Notes: generated by a model not told the origin, from the letters alone. DNA of 64,000 nucleotides from Paenibacillus selenitireducens (GCF_002021565.1 NZ_MSZX01000003.1:27-64026), one strand, 5' to 3'. Counted from the stretch's first letter, positions 46,325-57,280 are shown. Numbers and translations are program-made.

Positions 46325-46636
46325 GTGACAAAGATGCAGAAAGAAATGGATTTGGCCAAACGTGCCAAGGTGATTGAGTGGCTTAAGACGGAAGTGCTTG
46401 ATCACGTTTCACGACTGTTTAAATCTTTGTGGGAAGGCAGCACGACTCGCGTCGTTGACAGTCTTTCCAGCTTAATTGTGAGCAGCTATATCCTCGGCCG
46501 CCGTCTTGGCGTGTCGCATAAGGAATTAGATGACAGCATTCTTGAGAAACTTAAGAAACATAAGCAAGAGGGACACCAGCTTGAAGACTGGTACCAAGAC
46601 ATCTCCGCGCTTGAAGAACATTTACGTAAGAGGTGA
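46325..46636 (+). CDS. MazG-like family protein
   Basis: 103 aa from GTG 46325 (GGGAGAG eight bases before; GTG 46319 possible). Helical protein: WLKTEVLDHVSRLFKSLWEGSTTRVVDSLSSLIVSSYILGRRLGV and EDWYQDISALEEHL, read in parts, as in the MazG-like family encoded before DUF2232 and gdpP. Catalytic acidic residues of MazG pyrophosphatases are not obvious, so enzymatic role is open. First gene of the gdpP-rplI-dnaC operon. Confidence 0.8.
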   Translation: MTKMQKEMDLAKRAKVIEWLKTEVLDHVSRLFKSLWEGSTTRVVDSLSSLIVSSYILGRRLGVSHKELDDSILEKLKKHKQEGHQLEDWYQDISALEEHLRKR

Positions 46637-46641
46637 ACATA

Positions 46642-47556
46642 TTGAAAATGCGCTGGTCGTCGGTAGCATGGAGCGTGATTGCCCTGCTGCTGATATTGTC
46701 GCTATTTACTCCGTTTCAGATTGTAACGATTAGCTTCATTGCGATTCCAATCGTTATTCTGTACGCCACATTAAGTGTAAGATCGTTTATTATTCATATG
46801 TTGCTGGTATGGCTGGTGGCGTTTCTCGCGATGGGGACCTTTGGTTCAGCCGCAATTCTTTTTGCCATCTATTTTACGATTCCAGCCATCGTTATGGGTC
46901 GGCTATATCGCCGGAAATCAACCGCGATATCTGTCTTGTTCAACGGCACAATCACGATTCTCATCGAATCGATTATTATGTTGTTCGTCATGAATACGCT
47001 GCTAGGCTTTAACTTTAATGAATATTTAGGCGAAGCCATTCGTACCAGCATCGATCCGCTGCAGTCTGCGAATTTAATGCCTGTAGGCTGGACGCCTAAA
47101 ATGACGGATGACCTGATTGCGATGATGACTTCGATGCTGCCGTTCGCATTAATCTTCAGCTCGGTCATGATCGCGGCTGTCACGCATGCCATTAGTCAGC
47201 GTATTCTAAATAGACAGGGTGTAGAGGCGGCGAAATTCAAGCCTTTACGTGAATGGATGCTTCCGCGTTCACTCATTTGGTATTACTTCATCGCGGTTCT
47301 AGCGGATATGTTCATTTCACCAACCGATACATCTTTTGTATCGATTGTTCTTCTGAACTTATTGCCTGTTCTAAAGATTGCCTTTATGATCCAAACGGTC
47401 TGTTTCTTCTTCTTCGTGGCTCATGCCAAAAAATGGAACAAAATTATTCCATTCTTGTTGATGATTCCGTTGTTTATTTTTCCACCGCTGCGGATCATTG
47501 GGCTGATGGACATTGCGTTTCCAATTCGCCAAAGCTTAGTCAAACCTAAAATGTAG
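46642..47556 (+). CDS. DUF2232 integral membrane protein (YybS-like)
   Basis: 304 aa from TTG 46642 (AGAGGTGA close by; ATG 46648 possible). About eight membrane helices. Family DUF2232/YybS, encoded just before gdpP (yybT) and rplI in Bacillales. Energy-coupling-factor S-component-like fold is likely for this family; no function is shown. 12 bp before gdpP. Confidence 0.85.
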   Translation: MKMRWSSVAWSVIALLLILSLFTPFQIVTISFIAIPIVILYATLSVRSFIIHMLLVWLVAFLAMGTFGSAAILFAIYFTIPAIVMGRLYRRKSTAISVLFNGTITILIESIIMLFVMNTLLGFNFNEYLGEAIRTSIDPLQSANLMPVGWTPKMTDDLIAMMTSMLPFALIFSSVMIAAVTHAISQRILNRQGVEAAKFKPLREWMLPRSLIWYYFIAVLADMFISPTDTSFVSIVLLNLLPVLKIAFMIQTVCFFFFVAHAKKWNKIIPFLLMIPLFIFPPLRIIGLMDIAFPIRQSLVKPKM

Positions 47557-47568
47557 GGTGAGAAGAGG

Positions 47569-49542
47569 ATGCCTAAATATTTATTTCAACGGTGGCACGG
47601 TTACCATAAAGTATGGTCGCTAGTGATGATGTTAATTCTAATCATCGCGCTTGCTTGGTATAACTGGGTGCTCGGTATAGCGGGATTGATAGCGATTGGG
47701 GTCCTAGGAGTTTACGCATGGAATGCGGAGAAGGCTTTCCGCAAAGATATGAATGAATATGTCGCTACATTAACGTATCGCGTAAAGCGCACAGGCAACG
47801 ATGTCATTAACGAGCTGCCTTTTGGTGTGATTTTATTTGATGAAGAGAAATTAATCGAGTGGCATAATCCATTTGTATTGAAAATGCTGGGTCGTGAATC
47901 CGTGATTGGAGAACCGCTGAAGGAAGTTTTCCCGGGTCTTCAATTTCAGAAAGAGAAGGACCGCGAGAAGATCATGCAGAACGAGATTGTCGTTCAGGAT
48001 CGAATCTTCTTGGTTATTCCGAAGCAGGATGAACGGCTGATTTATTTCCGAGATGTTACGGATCTCGTGACATTGCGGCGCAAGTATGAGTCCGAGAAGT
48101 TAGTCATTGGGGTTGTCATGCTCGACAATTTGGATGAATTAACGCAGGGCTTGGATGACCAGCAGCGGGCGACGGTGCTTGCACGTGTTACGAATCATAT
48201 TACGGAATGGGCGCATGATCATCAGATTTATATGAAGCGGCTCACTTCGGACAAATATTTGATTCTGCTAGATCACGATATTCTGAAGGATATCGAGCAG
48301 ACGCGCTTTGTTATCTTAGATGAAGTGCGTGAATTGCCAATGGATAATAAGCTGCCGATGACGATTAGTATCGGGATTGCGGCAGGTATTGATAATATTA
48401 TTGAGTTGGGGCAGTTAGCCCAATCCAGCTTAGATATTGCACTAGGACGCGGTGGTGATCAGGTCGCCGTTCGGGAAGGACAACGATTATCCTTCTATGG
48501 CGGTAAATCGAATGCGGTAGAGAAGCGGACACGTGTCCGGGTGCGCGTTATCGCGCATGCCCTCCGCGACTTCATGACGGCAAGCGATAAGATCATCATT
48601 ATGGGCCATAAGGTGCCGGATATGGATTCGGTTGGCGCGGCAGTCGGCATCTTGAAGGCGGCACAGACGCTGCAAGTAGAAGCTTACATTGTGCTTGAGG
48701 GCGTAAATCCGTCCATTCAGAGGATGATGAGCCAAATTCAGCAGAATGAGTCGTTAGCAAGTCAATTCATTACGCCGGAACAGGCCATGCAGAAGATGAC
48801 GCCGAACACGCTCGCGATTGTCGTGGATACCCACAAGGCTTCGATGGTCAAGGAACCACGCCTGTTACAACAAACAAACAGGGTTGTGGTAATTGATCAC
48901 CATCGTCGCGGTGAAGAGTTCATTAATGATGCCGTATTGATCTATATGGAACCCTACGCGTCATCGACATGTGAGCTTGTTACGGAATTATTGCAGTATA
49001 TCCATGATCGCATTGTCTTCCAACCGCTAGAGGCTACGGTGCTTCTGGCTGGGATGACGGTCGATACGAAGAACTTCTCCTTGCGGACAGGTTCAAGAAC
49101 GTTCGAAGCTGCAGGCTTCTTACGTCGTAATGGAGCAGATACGATTCTCATTCAGACGATGCTGAAAGAGAATTTGAAGGAATATGTGGCCAAAGCCGAA
49201 GTGATGAAGCGCACGGAAATGCTCTACACGCACATTGCACTCGCGGTCACGCCACCCGATCAGAAATTCCCGCAGTTAATGATTGCGCAGGTCGCGGATG
49301 CGCTTCTCAATATGACGGATGTGTTCGCATCCTTCGTCATAAGTGAGCGCCCCGATGGTTATATAGGTATTAGCGCCCGCTCATTGGGACAAATGAATGT
49401 GCAAGTTGTCATGGAACGGCTCGGCGGCGGCGGCCATTTAACGAATGCCGCAGCACAGCTTGAGGGGACTCTAGCGGATGCCGAAGCCAAATTGAAGAAA
49501 GTATTAGCTGAAATTGAAGCAGAAGAGGGGTTATTCGAATGA
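47569..49542 (+). CDS. gdpP: Cyclic-di-AMP phosphodiesterase GdpP
   Basis: 657 aa. Two membrane helices (13-50); PAS-like domain (about 75-160); degenerate GGDEF (about 175-300); DHH/DHHA1 phosphodiesterase: [33 protein letters not shown] and C-terminal [12 protein letters not shown]. Hydrolyses c-di-AMP to pApA and so sets beta-lactam tolerance, potassium and osmolyte balance. Stop overlaps the rplI start (ATGA). Confidence 0.96.
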   Translation: MPKYLFQRWHGYHKVWSLVMMLILIIALAWYNWVLGIAGLIAIGVLGVYAWNAEKAFRKDMNEYVATLTYRVKRTGNDVINELPFGVILFDEEKLIEWHNPFVLKMLGRESVIGEPLKEVFPGLQFQKEKDREKIMQNEIVVQDRIFLVIPKQDERLIYFRDVTDLVTLRRKYESEKLVIGVVMLDNLDELTQGLDDQQRATVLARVTNHITEWAHDHQIYMKRLTSDKYLILLDHDILKDIEQTRFVILDEVRELPMDNKLPMTISIGIAAGIDNIIELGQLAQSSLDIALGRGGDQVAVREGQRLSFYGGKSNAVEKRTRVRVRVIAHALRDFMTASDKIIIMGHKVPDMDSVGAAVGILKAAQTLQVEAYIVLEGVNPSIQRMMSQIQQNESLASQFITPEQAMQKMTPNTLAIVVDTHKASMVKEPRLLQQTNRVVVIDHHRRGEEFINDAVLIYMEPYASSTCELVTELLQYIHDRIVFQPLEATVLLAGMTVDTKNFSLRTGSRTFEAAGFLRRNGADTILIQTMLKENLKEYVAKAEVMKRTEMLYTHIALAVTPPDQKFPQLMIAQVADALLNMTDVFASFVISERPDGYIGISARSLGQMNVQVVMERLGGGGHLTNAAAQLEGTLADAEAKLKKVLAEIEAEEGLFE

Positions 49543-49982
49543 AAGTAATCTTCCTAAAAGATGTTAAAGGTCAAGGTAAAAAAGGCGAAGTGAAAGAAAT
49601 CTCTGAAGGGTACGCACAGAACTTCCTAATTCCAAGAGGCTTGGTGCGCCTAGCAACAGACGGTAACGTGAAGACATTAGAGCTACAAAATTTGTCGGAG
49701 CAAAAACGCAAAGCACAAGAAAAAGCAGACGCAGAAGCACTAGGTAAAACATTAGAAGAAACAGCGGTCATCATCAAAGCCAAATCCGGTGAAGGCGGTC
49801 GTCTATTCGGTGCGATTACAAGCAAGCAAATTGCTGAAGCGTTAGAGAAAATGAGCTTCAAAGTTGATAAAAGAAAAATTGAACTTCATGACCCGATTCG
49901 TTCACTGGGAACCATGCATGTGGTCATTAAACTGCATCCTGAAGTGAAGACGCAAGTGAAGGTTCAAATCGTGGAGGAATAA
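49539..49982 (+). CDS. rplI: 50S ribosomal protein L9
   Basis: 147 aa. [21 protein letters not shown], then [18 protein letters not shown]-terminal RNA-binding domain; long central helix; C-terminal domain with [16 protein letters not shown]. Usual length. Coupled to gdpP upstream; dnaC starts two bases after the stop. Confidence 0.98.
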   Translation: MKVIFLKDVKGQGKKGEVKEISEGYAQNFLIPRGLVRLATDGNVKTLELQNLSEQKRKAQEKADAEALGKTLEETAVIIKAKSGEGGRLFGAITSKQIAEALEKMSFKVDKRKIELHDPIRSLGTMHVVIKLHPEVKTQVKVQIVEE

Positions 49983-49984
49983 GC

Positions 49985-51349
49985 ATGAGCGAGGATCTGT
50001 ACTTCAATCGCATTCCACCGCAGAACCTCGAAGCAGAGCAGGCTGTATTAGGCGCCATTCTTATACATTCCGAAGCCTTGATAACCGTCATGGAGCGTGT
50101 TCAAGAAGAGGACTTCTATGATCCGCGGCATCAATTCATCTATGCTGCGATGGTACAGCTCGGGGAAGAGAATCAGCCGGTCGACCTTATTACATTAACG
50201 GCTACGTTACAGGATAAACAGCAGCTTGAGGATATCGGTGGCGTGACGTATTTAGCGAAGCTGGCGAACGCCGTGCCTACGGCCGCGAACGTCGATTACT
50301 ATGCACAGATTCTAGAAGAGAAATCGATGCTTCGTCGCCTGATTCGTACGGCTACGCAAATCGTAAATAACGGCTATGCCTCGGAAGAGGAAGTCGGCGA
50401 TTTGCTGAGCGATGCTGAGCGCAAAATTCTAGAAATTTCGAACCGCCGGACAGGCAGTGGGTTTATAGCGATCAAGGATGTTCTAATGGATGTCTTCGAG
50501 AACGTAGAGAACCTAAGCATGAACAAAGGTAGTACAACAGGCATTCCGTCTGGATTTACGGATTTGGATAAGATGACCGCAGGTTTCCAGCGGAATGACT
50601 TGATCATCGTTGCCGCACGTCCTTCCGTAGGGAAGACCGCCTTCGCCTTGAATGTCGCGCAGAACGTCGGCGTTCGTGCCAAAGAAACAGTTGCCATCTT
50701 CAGTCTCGAGATGTCCGCCGCACAGTTGGTTCAGCGTATCATCTGTGCGGAATCCAATGTGGATGCGACGCGTATGCGGACGGGGACTTTAGAGAATGAT
50801 GATTGGGAGAAGCTCACGATGGCGATCGGTGCGTTATCCGAAGCGAATATCTTTATTGATGATACGCCAGGGGTTACCGTTGCCGATATTCGTGCGAAAT
50901 GCCGTCGTCTGAAGAAGGAGAAGGGTCTTGGGATGATTATGATCGACTACCTCCAGCTGATTCACGGCCGCGGTAAAGCGGGCGAGAACCGCCAACAGGA
51001 AGTCTCTGAGATCTCACGTACCTTGAAGCAGATTGCGCGTGAGCTTGAAGTGCCCGTCATTGCGTTATCCCAGCTCAGCCGGGGTGTAGAGCAGCGGCAA
51101 GATAAACGTCCGATGATGTCGGACTTGCGGGAATCCGGTTCGATTGAGCAAGATGCGGATATCGTAGCTTTCTTATACCGGGATGATTACTATAATCAGG
51201 ACTCCGAGAAGAAGAACATTATCGAGATTATCATCGCGAAGCAACGGAATGGTCCGGTAGGGACCGTTGAACTTGTCTTCTTGAAGAACTTCAATAAGTT
51301 CGTGAACTATGAACGAACACATCAAGACTCTATGCCTGGCAGCGCCTAG
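49985..51349 (+). CDS. dnaC: Replicative DNA helicase (DnaB family, DnaC in Bacillus naming)
   Basis: 454 aa. N-terminal helical domain (1-100) that contacts primase; linker helix; RecA-like motor with Walker A ARPSVGKTAFALN, Walker B MIMIDYLQLIHG, and QLSRGVEQRQDKRPMMSDLRESGSIEQDADIV in parts. Hexameric helicase at the fork. No intein. Terminator overlaps the stop codon. Confidence 0.97.
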   Translation: MSEDLYFNRIPPQNLEAEQAVLGAILIHSEALITVMERVQEEDFYDPRHQFIYAAMVQLGEENQPVDLITLTATLQDKQQLEDIGGVTYLAKLANAVPTAANVDYYAQILEEKSMLRRLIRTATQIVNNGYASEEEVGDLLSDAERKILEISNRRTGSGFIAIKDVLMDVFENVENLSMNKGSTTGIPSGFTDLDKMTAGFQRNDLIIVAARPSVGKTAFALNVAQNVGVRAKETVAIFSLEMSAAQLVQRIICAESNVDATRMRTGTLENDDWEKLTMAIGALSEANIFIDDTPGVTVADIRAKCRRLKKEKGLGMIMIDYLQLIHGRGKAGENRQQEVSEISRTLKQIARELEVPVIALSQLSRGVEQRQDKRPMMSDLRESGSIEQDADIVAFLYRDDYYNQDSEKKNIIEIIIAKQRNGPVGTVELVFLKNFNKFVNYERTHQDSMPGSA

Positions 51350-51389
51350 ACGAATGTCGGATATTTCCGAACATTCGTCTATTTTTTTT
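51348..51389 (+). terminator. Terminator after dnaC
   Basis: AGACGAATGT (51348-51357) pairs with ACATTCGTCT (51371-51380), inner TCGGA / TCCGA extends it; eight T. The 3' arm contains a PurBox. Confidence 0.85.
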
Positions 51390-51406
51390 GAAAATCGTTC
51401 GGAATT
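51363..51406. promoter_or_regulatory. PurBox pair (PurR operator) before purA
   Basis: Box 1 ATTTCCGAACATT (51363-51375) matches AWWWCCGAACWWT fully. Box 2 on the opposite strand (51394-51406, ATCGTTCGGAATT on plus) has one mismatch. Inverted, 18 bp apart, as in PurR control regions of B. subtilis. PurR represses purine genes unless PRPP is high. Confidence 0.75.
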
Positions 51407-51408
51407 GT

Positions 51409-51437
51409 TTGACTTTGGGAAGTAACACTGCTAAACT
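51409..51437 (+). promoter_or_regulatory. purA promoter
   Basis: -35 TTGACT (51409-51414), 17-bp spacer, -10 TAAACT (51432-51437). The second PurBox ends three bases before the -35. Confidence 0.75.
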
Positions 51438-51476
51438 TATCATGCCGCGTTAACGTGGTAAAAACTTGGTGTATGA

Positions 51477-52784
<1,308 letters not shown>

Positions 52785-52798
52785 GTCTTTGAAATGAT

Positions 52799-52843
52799 GA
52801 AGCCCCAATTCACGCTATGAGGCGTAAAGATTGGGGCTTTTTT
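52799..52843 (+). terminator. Terminator after purA
   Basis: AAGCCCCAAT / ATTGGGGCTT, ten-base arms, inner loop with CGC/GCG, then TTTTTT. Confidence 0.9.
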
Positions 52844-52921
52844 GCGCGAGTTGGGCATATTAATGGCGAACACATGAAAGAATTATATCTTAGTCTATAT
52901 ACAATATTTGTCATAGGCATC

Positions 52922-52945
52922 ATGGTAGGAAAGTGGTAAAGTGGA
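52922..52945 (+). promoter_or_regulatory. Shared element TGGTAGGAAAG + TGGTAAAGT before the YitT gene
   Basis: TGGTAGGAAAG followed at once by TGGTAAAGTGG. A nearly identical arrangement stands before the M23 peptidase gene (54829-54852). Two TGGTAR hexamers five bases apart resemble the two-hexamer layout of a WalR box but differ from TGTWAH. Confidence 0.35.
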
Positions 52946-53010
52946 GTTCGCTCTAGACAAGCTGATGGCGATCAGCGCACCATTTTCTTAGAATAGGAAG
53001 GTTTTAAATC

Positions 53011-53868
53011 ATGACACAGCAACAAGAATTATCTGCCCGAGAATGGTGGATGAAAACACTAAAGGATGTCGGTATCACCGCATTATGCGGGGTGCTTGTC
53101 GGCATAGGCATTCAGTTATTCTTAACGCCGCATCAATTGCTTAGCGGAGGGGTTCCCGGGATCGCGATGATTGCGAATTATGCAGCGGGCTGGGATGTAT
53201 CCGTTATTTACTTTATATTGAACTTACCCTTGATTATATGGGGATGGGTAGAACTAGGCCGGAGGTTTATTCTGCTTAGCTTGTTATCCGTTGTGGTTAC
53301 CACGGTGACGTTGGGCGTGGTTCCCGCATTTCAAGTGACGACAGATCCGATTATGGGAGCTATCGTAGGCGGTATCGTGATCGCGATCGGCGTAGGGTAC
53401 TCTCTGCGAGTAGGGGGGTCTACAGGCGGTTTTGATGTCATTGGGTTCATCGTAACGAAGAACCGAGATTTCCCGTTAGGGAACGTGCTAACGGTCTTAA
53501 ACTCTGTCATTCTGGTTGTGTTAGGGTTCTTGGTGAACTGGGATGTGGCCTTCTATTCGCTATTATCCTTATTCATCAAGGGCAAATGTATCGATATGAT
53601 TCATGTGCGGCATATGAAGGTGACCGCCTTTATTATTACGCAGCAGCGCGATCTGATGGCTCAAGAGTTGATCAAGTTCCCGCACGGCATTACGATGGTC
53701 AAGGCTTACGGATGTTATAGCCATACGGACAATTACATGCTGATGACGGTTACGACGCGCAGCGAACTACCCATGCTTCGGAAGAGAGTGCTGGAGATTG
53801 ACCCCAAAGCCTTTATTAACATCGTGCAGACGGCGGAAGTCGTGGGCCGTTTCCGACGGGTTATATAG
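53011..53868 (+). CDS. YitT family membrane protein (DUF161/DUF2179)
   Basis: 285 aa. Five or six helices in the first 200 residues with GGVPGIAMI and GGSTGGFDVIGF, the two repeats of this family, then a cytosolic DUF2179 domain (about 210-285) with TAFIITQQRD, HGITMVKAYGCYS. Transport role suspected, substrate unknown. Confidence 0.9.
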   Translation: MTQQQELSAREWWMKTLKDVGITALCGVLVGIGIQLFLTPHQLLSGGVPGIAMIANYAAGWDVSVIYFILNLPLIIWGWVELGRRFILLSLLSVVVTTVTLGVVPAFQVTTDPIMGAIVGGIVIAIGVGYSLRVGGSTGGFDVIGFIVTKNRDFPLGNVLTVLNSVILVVLGFLVNWDVAFYSLLSLFIKGKCIDMIHVRHMKVTAFIITQQRDLMAQELIKFPHGITMVKAYGCYSHTDNYMLMTVTTRSELPMLRKRVLEIDPKAFINIVQTAEVVGRFRRVI

Positions 53869-53882
53869 ATGACAAATGAAAC

Positions 53883-53914
53883 AACCGTACCTCAGAAATG
53901 GGGTGCGGTTTTTT
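53883..53914 (+). terminator. Terminator after the YitT gene
   Basis: AACCGTACCTC / GGGGTGCGGTT with one G-T and one mismatch; six T. Confidence 0.75.
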
Positions 53915-54034
53915 GCTGTTATGTAGAGGATTGTTTAATATATATCATAAAAAATGGTTAAAAACGCGAATGCCCCCATTCTTTTCCGTTAATACTAAGA
54001 AGTATGTCTGCAACTGGAAACGGAGGAATGGGAG

Positions 54035-54691
54035 ATGGTCAAAGTCTTCGCATGGTTCGCAAAAATCGTTGGGCTCGTCGTTGTCGTTAGCACCGTGACA
54101 GTCATTACGACAGGATTGATTGTCAATTCGTATATAGATAGCGTATTGAAGAAGTTCAACATCCAGCTCGAAGGCACACCCTTCGCGCTGTCACAGCTGT
54201 GGGGCGGCGCGAGCACCACGCCGCCCAAGAAGGCAGACGACGCAGGCTCGTCGTCTACCCCTAAGCCGCAAGGCGACGCCGTCCCCGCCATGGGCGGGGT
54301 GACGGCGCCTCCAGCGGCAGCCGGCGGCGATGACGCAGCCGCCGGCAAGACCGGCACCGCCCCTGCGGAGGGCGGTGCCGCGGGCGCCACAGGCGCCGAT
54401 AGCAGCGCCGCCGATCAGGCGCTGCCGAACACCGCGACGCCGCCGGAGGAAGGCGTCGTCATCTCGCGCGACGAGATCGCGCAGAGGAAGGATCAGCTGT
54501 CTTCGGCTGACAAAGACAAGCTGTTCCTCTCGCTGATGGCCAAGATCCCAGCGGAGGAAATGCAGAAGATCTCGACAGCGGTAGAGGATGGCCTGACCGA
54601 GACCGAGCTGCAGGAAGTGGAGCAAATTATTGCTAAGTATGTCAGCAGTGAAGAGTACGATAAGCTTATCGAAATGTTGAAACAGTATTGA
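54035..54691 (+). CDS. Membrane-anchored protein with Ala/Gly/Pro-rich linker, function unknown
   Basis: 218 aa. One N-terminal membrane helix (7-31, KIVGLVVVVSTVTVITTGLIV); short segment; a low-complexity linker (about 58-145) of Ala, Gly, Pro, Thr and Asp; and a helical C-terminal domain (146-218) with EIAQRKDQLSSADKDKLFLSL and acidic coil. GGAGG upstream of the ATG. The linker DNA (54190-54480) is far richer in GC than the flanks. The ends look conserved, the linker free to vary. No family recognised. Confidence 0.75.
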   Translation: MVKVFAWFAKIVGLVVVVSTVTVITTGLIVNSYIDSVLKKFNIQLEGTPFALSQLWGGASTTPPKKADDAGSSSTPKPQGDAVPAMGGVTAPPAAAGGDDAAAGKTGTAPAEGGAAGATGADSSAADQALPNTATPPEEGVVISRDEIAQRKDQLSSADKDKLFLSLMAKIPAEEMQKISTAVEDGLTETELQEVEQIIAKYVSSEEYDKLIEMLKQY

Positions 54692-54723
54692 GTATTGGTA
54701 TACACTAATGTAAAGCTTTCATG

Positions 54724-54774
54724 AAGCGTGCCCTACCCCAACCTTAAGAACTAAGGCGGAAGGCACGCTTTTTC
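54724..54774 (+). terminator. Terminator after the GC-linker gene
   Basis: AAGCGTGCC / GGCACGCTT with an inner CCTTA / TAAGG pair, then TTTT. Confidence 0.8.
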
Positions 54775-54822
54775 CAATTTCGACAAATCATGGAACGATA
54801 CTATTAGCCTACTCATAGAGTT

Positions 54823-54852
54823 GAATTTGGTAGGAAAGCTGTGGTAAAGTAG
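54823..54852 (+). promoter_or_regulatory. Promoter and shared element before the M23 peptidase gene
   Basis: TTGAAT, 18 bp, extended -10 TGGTAAAGT. The spacer holds TGGTAGGAAAG, shared with the YitT upstream region. Start of transcription would be near 54860. Confidence 0.45.
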
Positions 54853-54928
54853 TCTCGTAGACAAAAAGGTTAAAATTTTGACACCTTTTAGAAACGAAAT
54901 TGAAAATTCTAGCGAAAAGGAGAAGCGT

Positions 54929-56401
54929 ATGTCTGATGTAAAAGAAGAAAAATCATGGCTTAGCAGAATTACTATACCCGAGTGGATGAAACGTTCGAAG
55001 AAACAACTTACGATTGCTGTAGGCAGTTTAGTCTTTATTGGTGTAGCCGCTTTCGCGGGGAACCAGTATGTTACGGCAAATACAGTTGAATTCTATAAAG
55101 TATATATGGATGGCAAAGAGATTGGAACGGTGAACAACAAGGCGCTTGTGGATCAACTGGTTACGATCAAGACCAAAGAAGTGGAGCAGAAGTACCCTGG
55201 TGTACATATGACACTAAATGCAGATAAAATCACATACGCAGCCGATAAACAATATAAACCAACGGTCAATAGCAACGAGACGATCGACAAATTAAGCGAT
55301 TTGCTCGTCCCGACAGCGACGGGGGTTTCTTTGAAGATTAATGGTAAGGTTGTTGGTGTAGTGAAGGATCAGGAGACGGCTGATACCATTCTTGCGAAGG
55401 TCAAGAGCAAATACCAGCCGCAATCGACGGCAGCAACGAAGCAAGTCAAGGCCTTATCGGTGAAGTCGACGTCCGCAGCAACGGCACCTACGAAGACGAA
55501 GATGTCCCGCGTGGAATCGGTGGGATTCGTTGAGAAGGTAGCTACAGAGGATACTCAAGTAGATCCTTCTAAGATTTTAACCGCGGAGGAATCCTATAAT
55601 CTCCTTGCGCAGGGCGAGATATCGCCAATCAAGTACACCGTCAAAGACGGAGATACGATCTCCGGAATTGCACATAAATTCAATGTCTCGCAAGGGGTTA
55701 TATATAACAATAATCCGAAAGTGGACGAATTCAATTTGAAGATTGGCATGAATTTGGATCTGACGGTTTCCAAGCCGGCCCTAACCGTCTCGACCGTTGA
55801 GAAGGTAACGGAGAACATTGTGATCGAACCGTTGACCGAGAATCGGACGGATCCGAGCATGCGTGCGGGTCAGACCAAAGTCGTTCGTGAAGGGAAAAGC
55901 GGCTTGAAGCAAATGTCGTATATGCTTACCAAGCATAATGGCGATCTCGTCATTGAACAATGGCTTGGACAGAAAGTCATTACACCGGCTGTCTCCAAAA
56001 TTATTGTTCGCGGCACGAAAGTTGTGGTGGGTGAAGGTTCAGGTAACTTTGCTTGGCCGGTTAGCAGTGCAAGCATCTCGAGTCCATACGGTACTCGTTG
56101 GGGTCGTATGCACAAAGGAATCGACATCACAGGCAGCCACAATGTCAAAGCATCCGATGACGGCGTCGTTTCCTTCGCAGGCACGAAGAGCGGTTATGGG
56201 AATGTAATCATTATTAACCATAAGAACGGCTATGAAACGCTATACGGACATTTAGATAGCTTCAAGGTGAAAAAAGGCGCTGTCGTTGAAAAAGGACAAG
56301 CCATCGCGATTATGGGGAACACCGGTCGTTCGACAGGAACGCATTTACACTTTGAAATCCATAAAAATGGTTCGTTACGGAACCCAATGAGCTTTTTGTA
56401 A
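54929..56401 (+). CDS. Membrane-anchored M23 peptidase with LysM and G5 domains
   Basis: 490 aa from ATG 54929 (AAGGAG upstream). One helix (27-46) after a basic segment; a beta-rich region (50-220); LysM (about 233-282, IKYTVKDGDTISGIAHKF); G5-like domain (about 283-370, EPLTENRTDPSM and VVREGKSG); C-terminal M23 LytM domain with zinc ligands in HKGIDITG and THLHFE and GHLDSFKVKKG. Likely cuts or remodels wall peptides on the outer face. It precedes walRK, the regulators of such enzymes. Confidence 0.93.
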   Translation: MSDVKEEKSWLSRITIPEWMKRSKKQLTIAVGSLVFIGVAAFAGNQYVTANTVEFYKVYMDGKEIGTVNNKALVDQLVTIKTKEVEQKYPGVHMTLNADKITYAADKQYKPTVNSNETIDKLSDLLVPTATGVSLKINGKVVGVVKDQETADTILAKVKSKYQPQSTAATKQVKALSVKSTSAATAPTKTKMSRVESVGFVEKVATEDTQVDPSKILTAEESYNLLAQGEISPIKYTVKDGDTISGIAHKFNVSQGVIYNNNPKVDEFNLKIGMNLDLTVSKPALTVSTVEKVTENIVIEPLTENRTDPSMRAGQTKVVREGKSGLKQMSYMLTKHNGDLVIEQWLGQKVITPAVSKIIVRGTKVVVGEGSGNFAWPVSSASISSPYGTRWGRMHKGIDITGSHNVKASDDGVVSFAGTKSGYGNVIIINHKNGYETLYGHLDSFKVKKGAVVEKGQAIAIMGNTGRSTGTHLHFEIHKNGSLRNPMSFL

Positions 56402-56439
56402 GCCTTACATCATTTGCTATTATCTATTAATCATAAAGG

Positions 56440-56473
56440 AAGCACGCTCGATTCATAGTCGAGGGTGCTTTTT
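56440..56473 (+). terminator. Terminator after the M23 gene
   Basis: AAGCACGCTCGA pairs with TCGAGGGTGCTT (one mismatch), then TTTT. Confidence 0.8.
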
Positions 56474-56544
56474 CCTGTTAGATATGGGTTGTCTCGGTAT
56501 GTTAGAATAGGAGTATCATTTAAACAGTAAGGGCGGTGCATCAA

Positions 56545-57276
56545 ATGTTCGGAAAAATTCTTGTTGTGGATGATGAACAGCCGATTGCAGATATATTGAA
56601 ATTCAACTTGGAAAAAGAGGGCTATCAGGTCATTTGTGCTTTTGACGGAGGGGCGGCTGTCGATCTCGCATTAAAAGAAAATCCGGATCTCATCTTGCTC
56701 GATCTCATGCTTCCGGTCAAAGACGGCATGGACGTATGCCGCGAGGTTCGTCAGCATCTGCATACGACGCCAATTATCATGTTAACGGCGAAGGATACGG
56801 AAATTGATAAAGTGCTTGGGCTTGAGCTTGGCGCAGACGATTACGTGACGAAGCCGTTCAGTACGCGGGAATTGTTGGCGCGAGTGAAGGCGCACCTTCG
56901 CCGTCAGACCAAGGCTGCGCAGATTGCCGCGGTAGACACCGCAGTAGAAGATGAGAAGACGGGCGTGCCATATTATAATTTATTTATCGATACGGATATG
57001 TATGTGGTCTATAAAAATGGTGAGCCGTTAGATTTAACACACCGCGAATTTGAACTATTGCATTACATGATTCGGAACGGCGGTAAAGTCATGACGCGCG
57101 AGCATTTGCTGCAAGCGGTATGGGGCTTCGAATATTTCGGTGACGTGCGAACGGTGGATGTCACGATCCGACGGTTACGCGAGAAGATTGAGGATGATCC
57201 GAGCAAGCCGGAATATATTACAACGCGACGCGGCCTTGGCTATATGATGCGCAACCCAAAAACGGGAGGACTGTAA
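56545..57276 (+). CDS. walR: Essential response regulator WalR (YycF)
   Basis: 243 aa from ATG 56545 (GGGCGGTG upstream). Receiver with DDE at 9-11, phosphorylated Asp53 in [11 protein letters not shown] and Lys in VTKPFS. Winged helix with [12 protein letters not shown] and the [19 protein letters not shown] recognition region typical of WalR. Governs wall hydrolase genes. First of the walR-walK-yycH-yycI-walJ operon. Confidence 0.97.
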   Translation: MFGKILVVDDEQPIADILKFNLEKEGYQVICAFDGGAAVDLALKENPDLILLDLMLPVKDGMDVCREVRQHLHTTPIIMLTAKDTEIDKVLGLELGADDYVTKPFSTRELLARVKAHLRRQTKAAQIAAVDTAVEDEKTGVPYYNLFIDTDMYVVYKNGEPLDLTHREFELLHYMIRNGGKVMTREHLLQAVWGFEYFGDVRTVDVTIRRLREKIEDDPSKPEYITTRRGLGYMMRNPKTGGL

Positions 57277-57280
57277 GTTC

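Noticed and set aside
54191-54625. 144-codon minus-strand frame in the GC-rich linker
   Set aside because: Shadow caused by high GC; the plus-strand gene has a signal/anchor helix, ribosome site and terminator.
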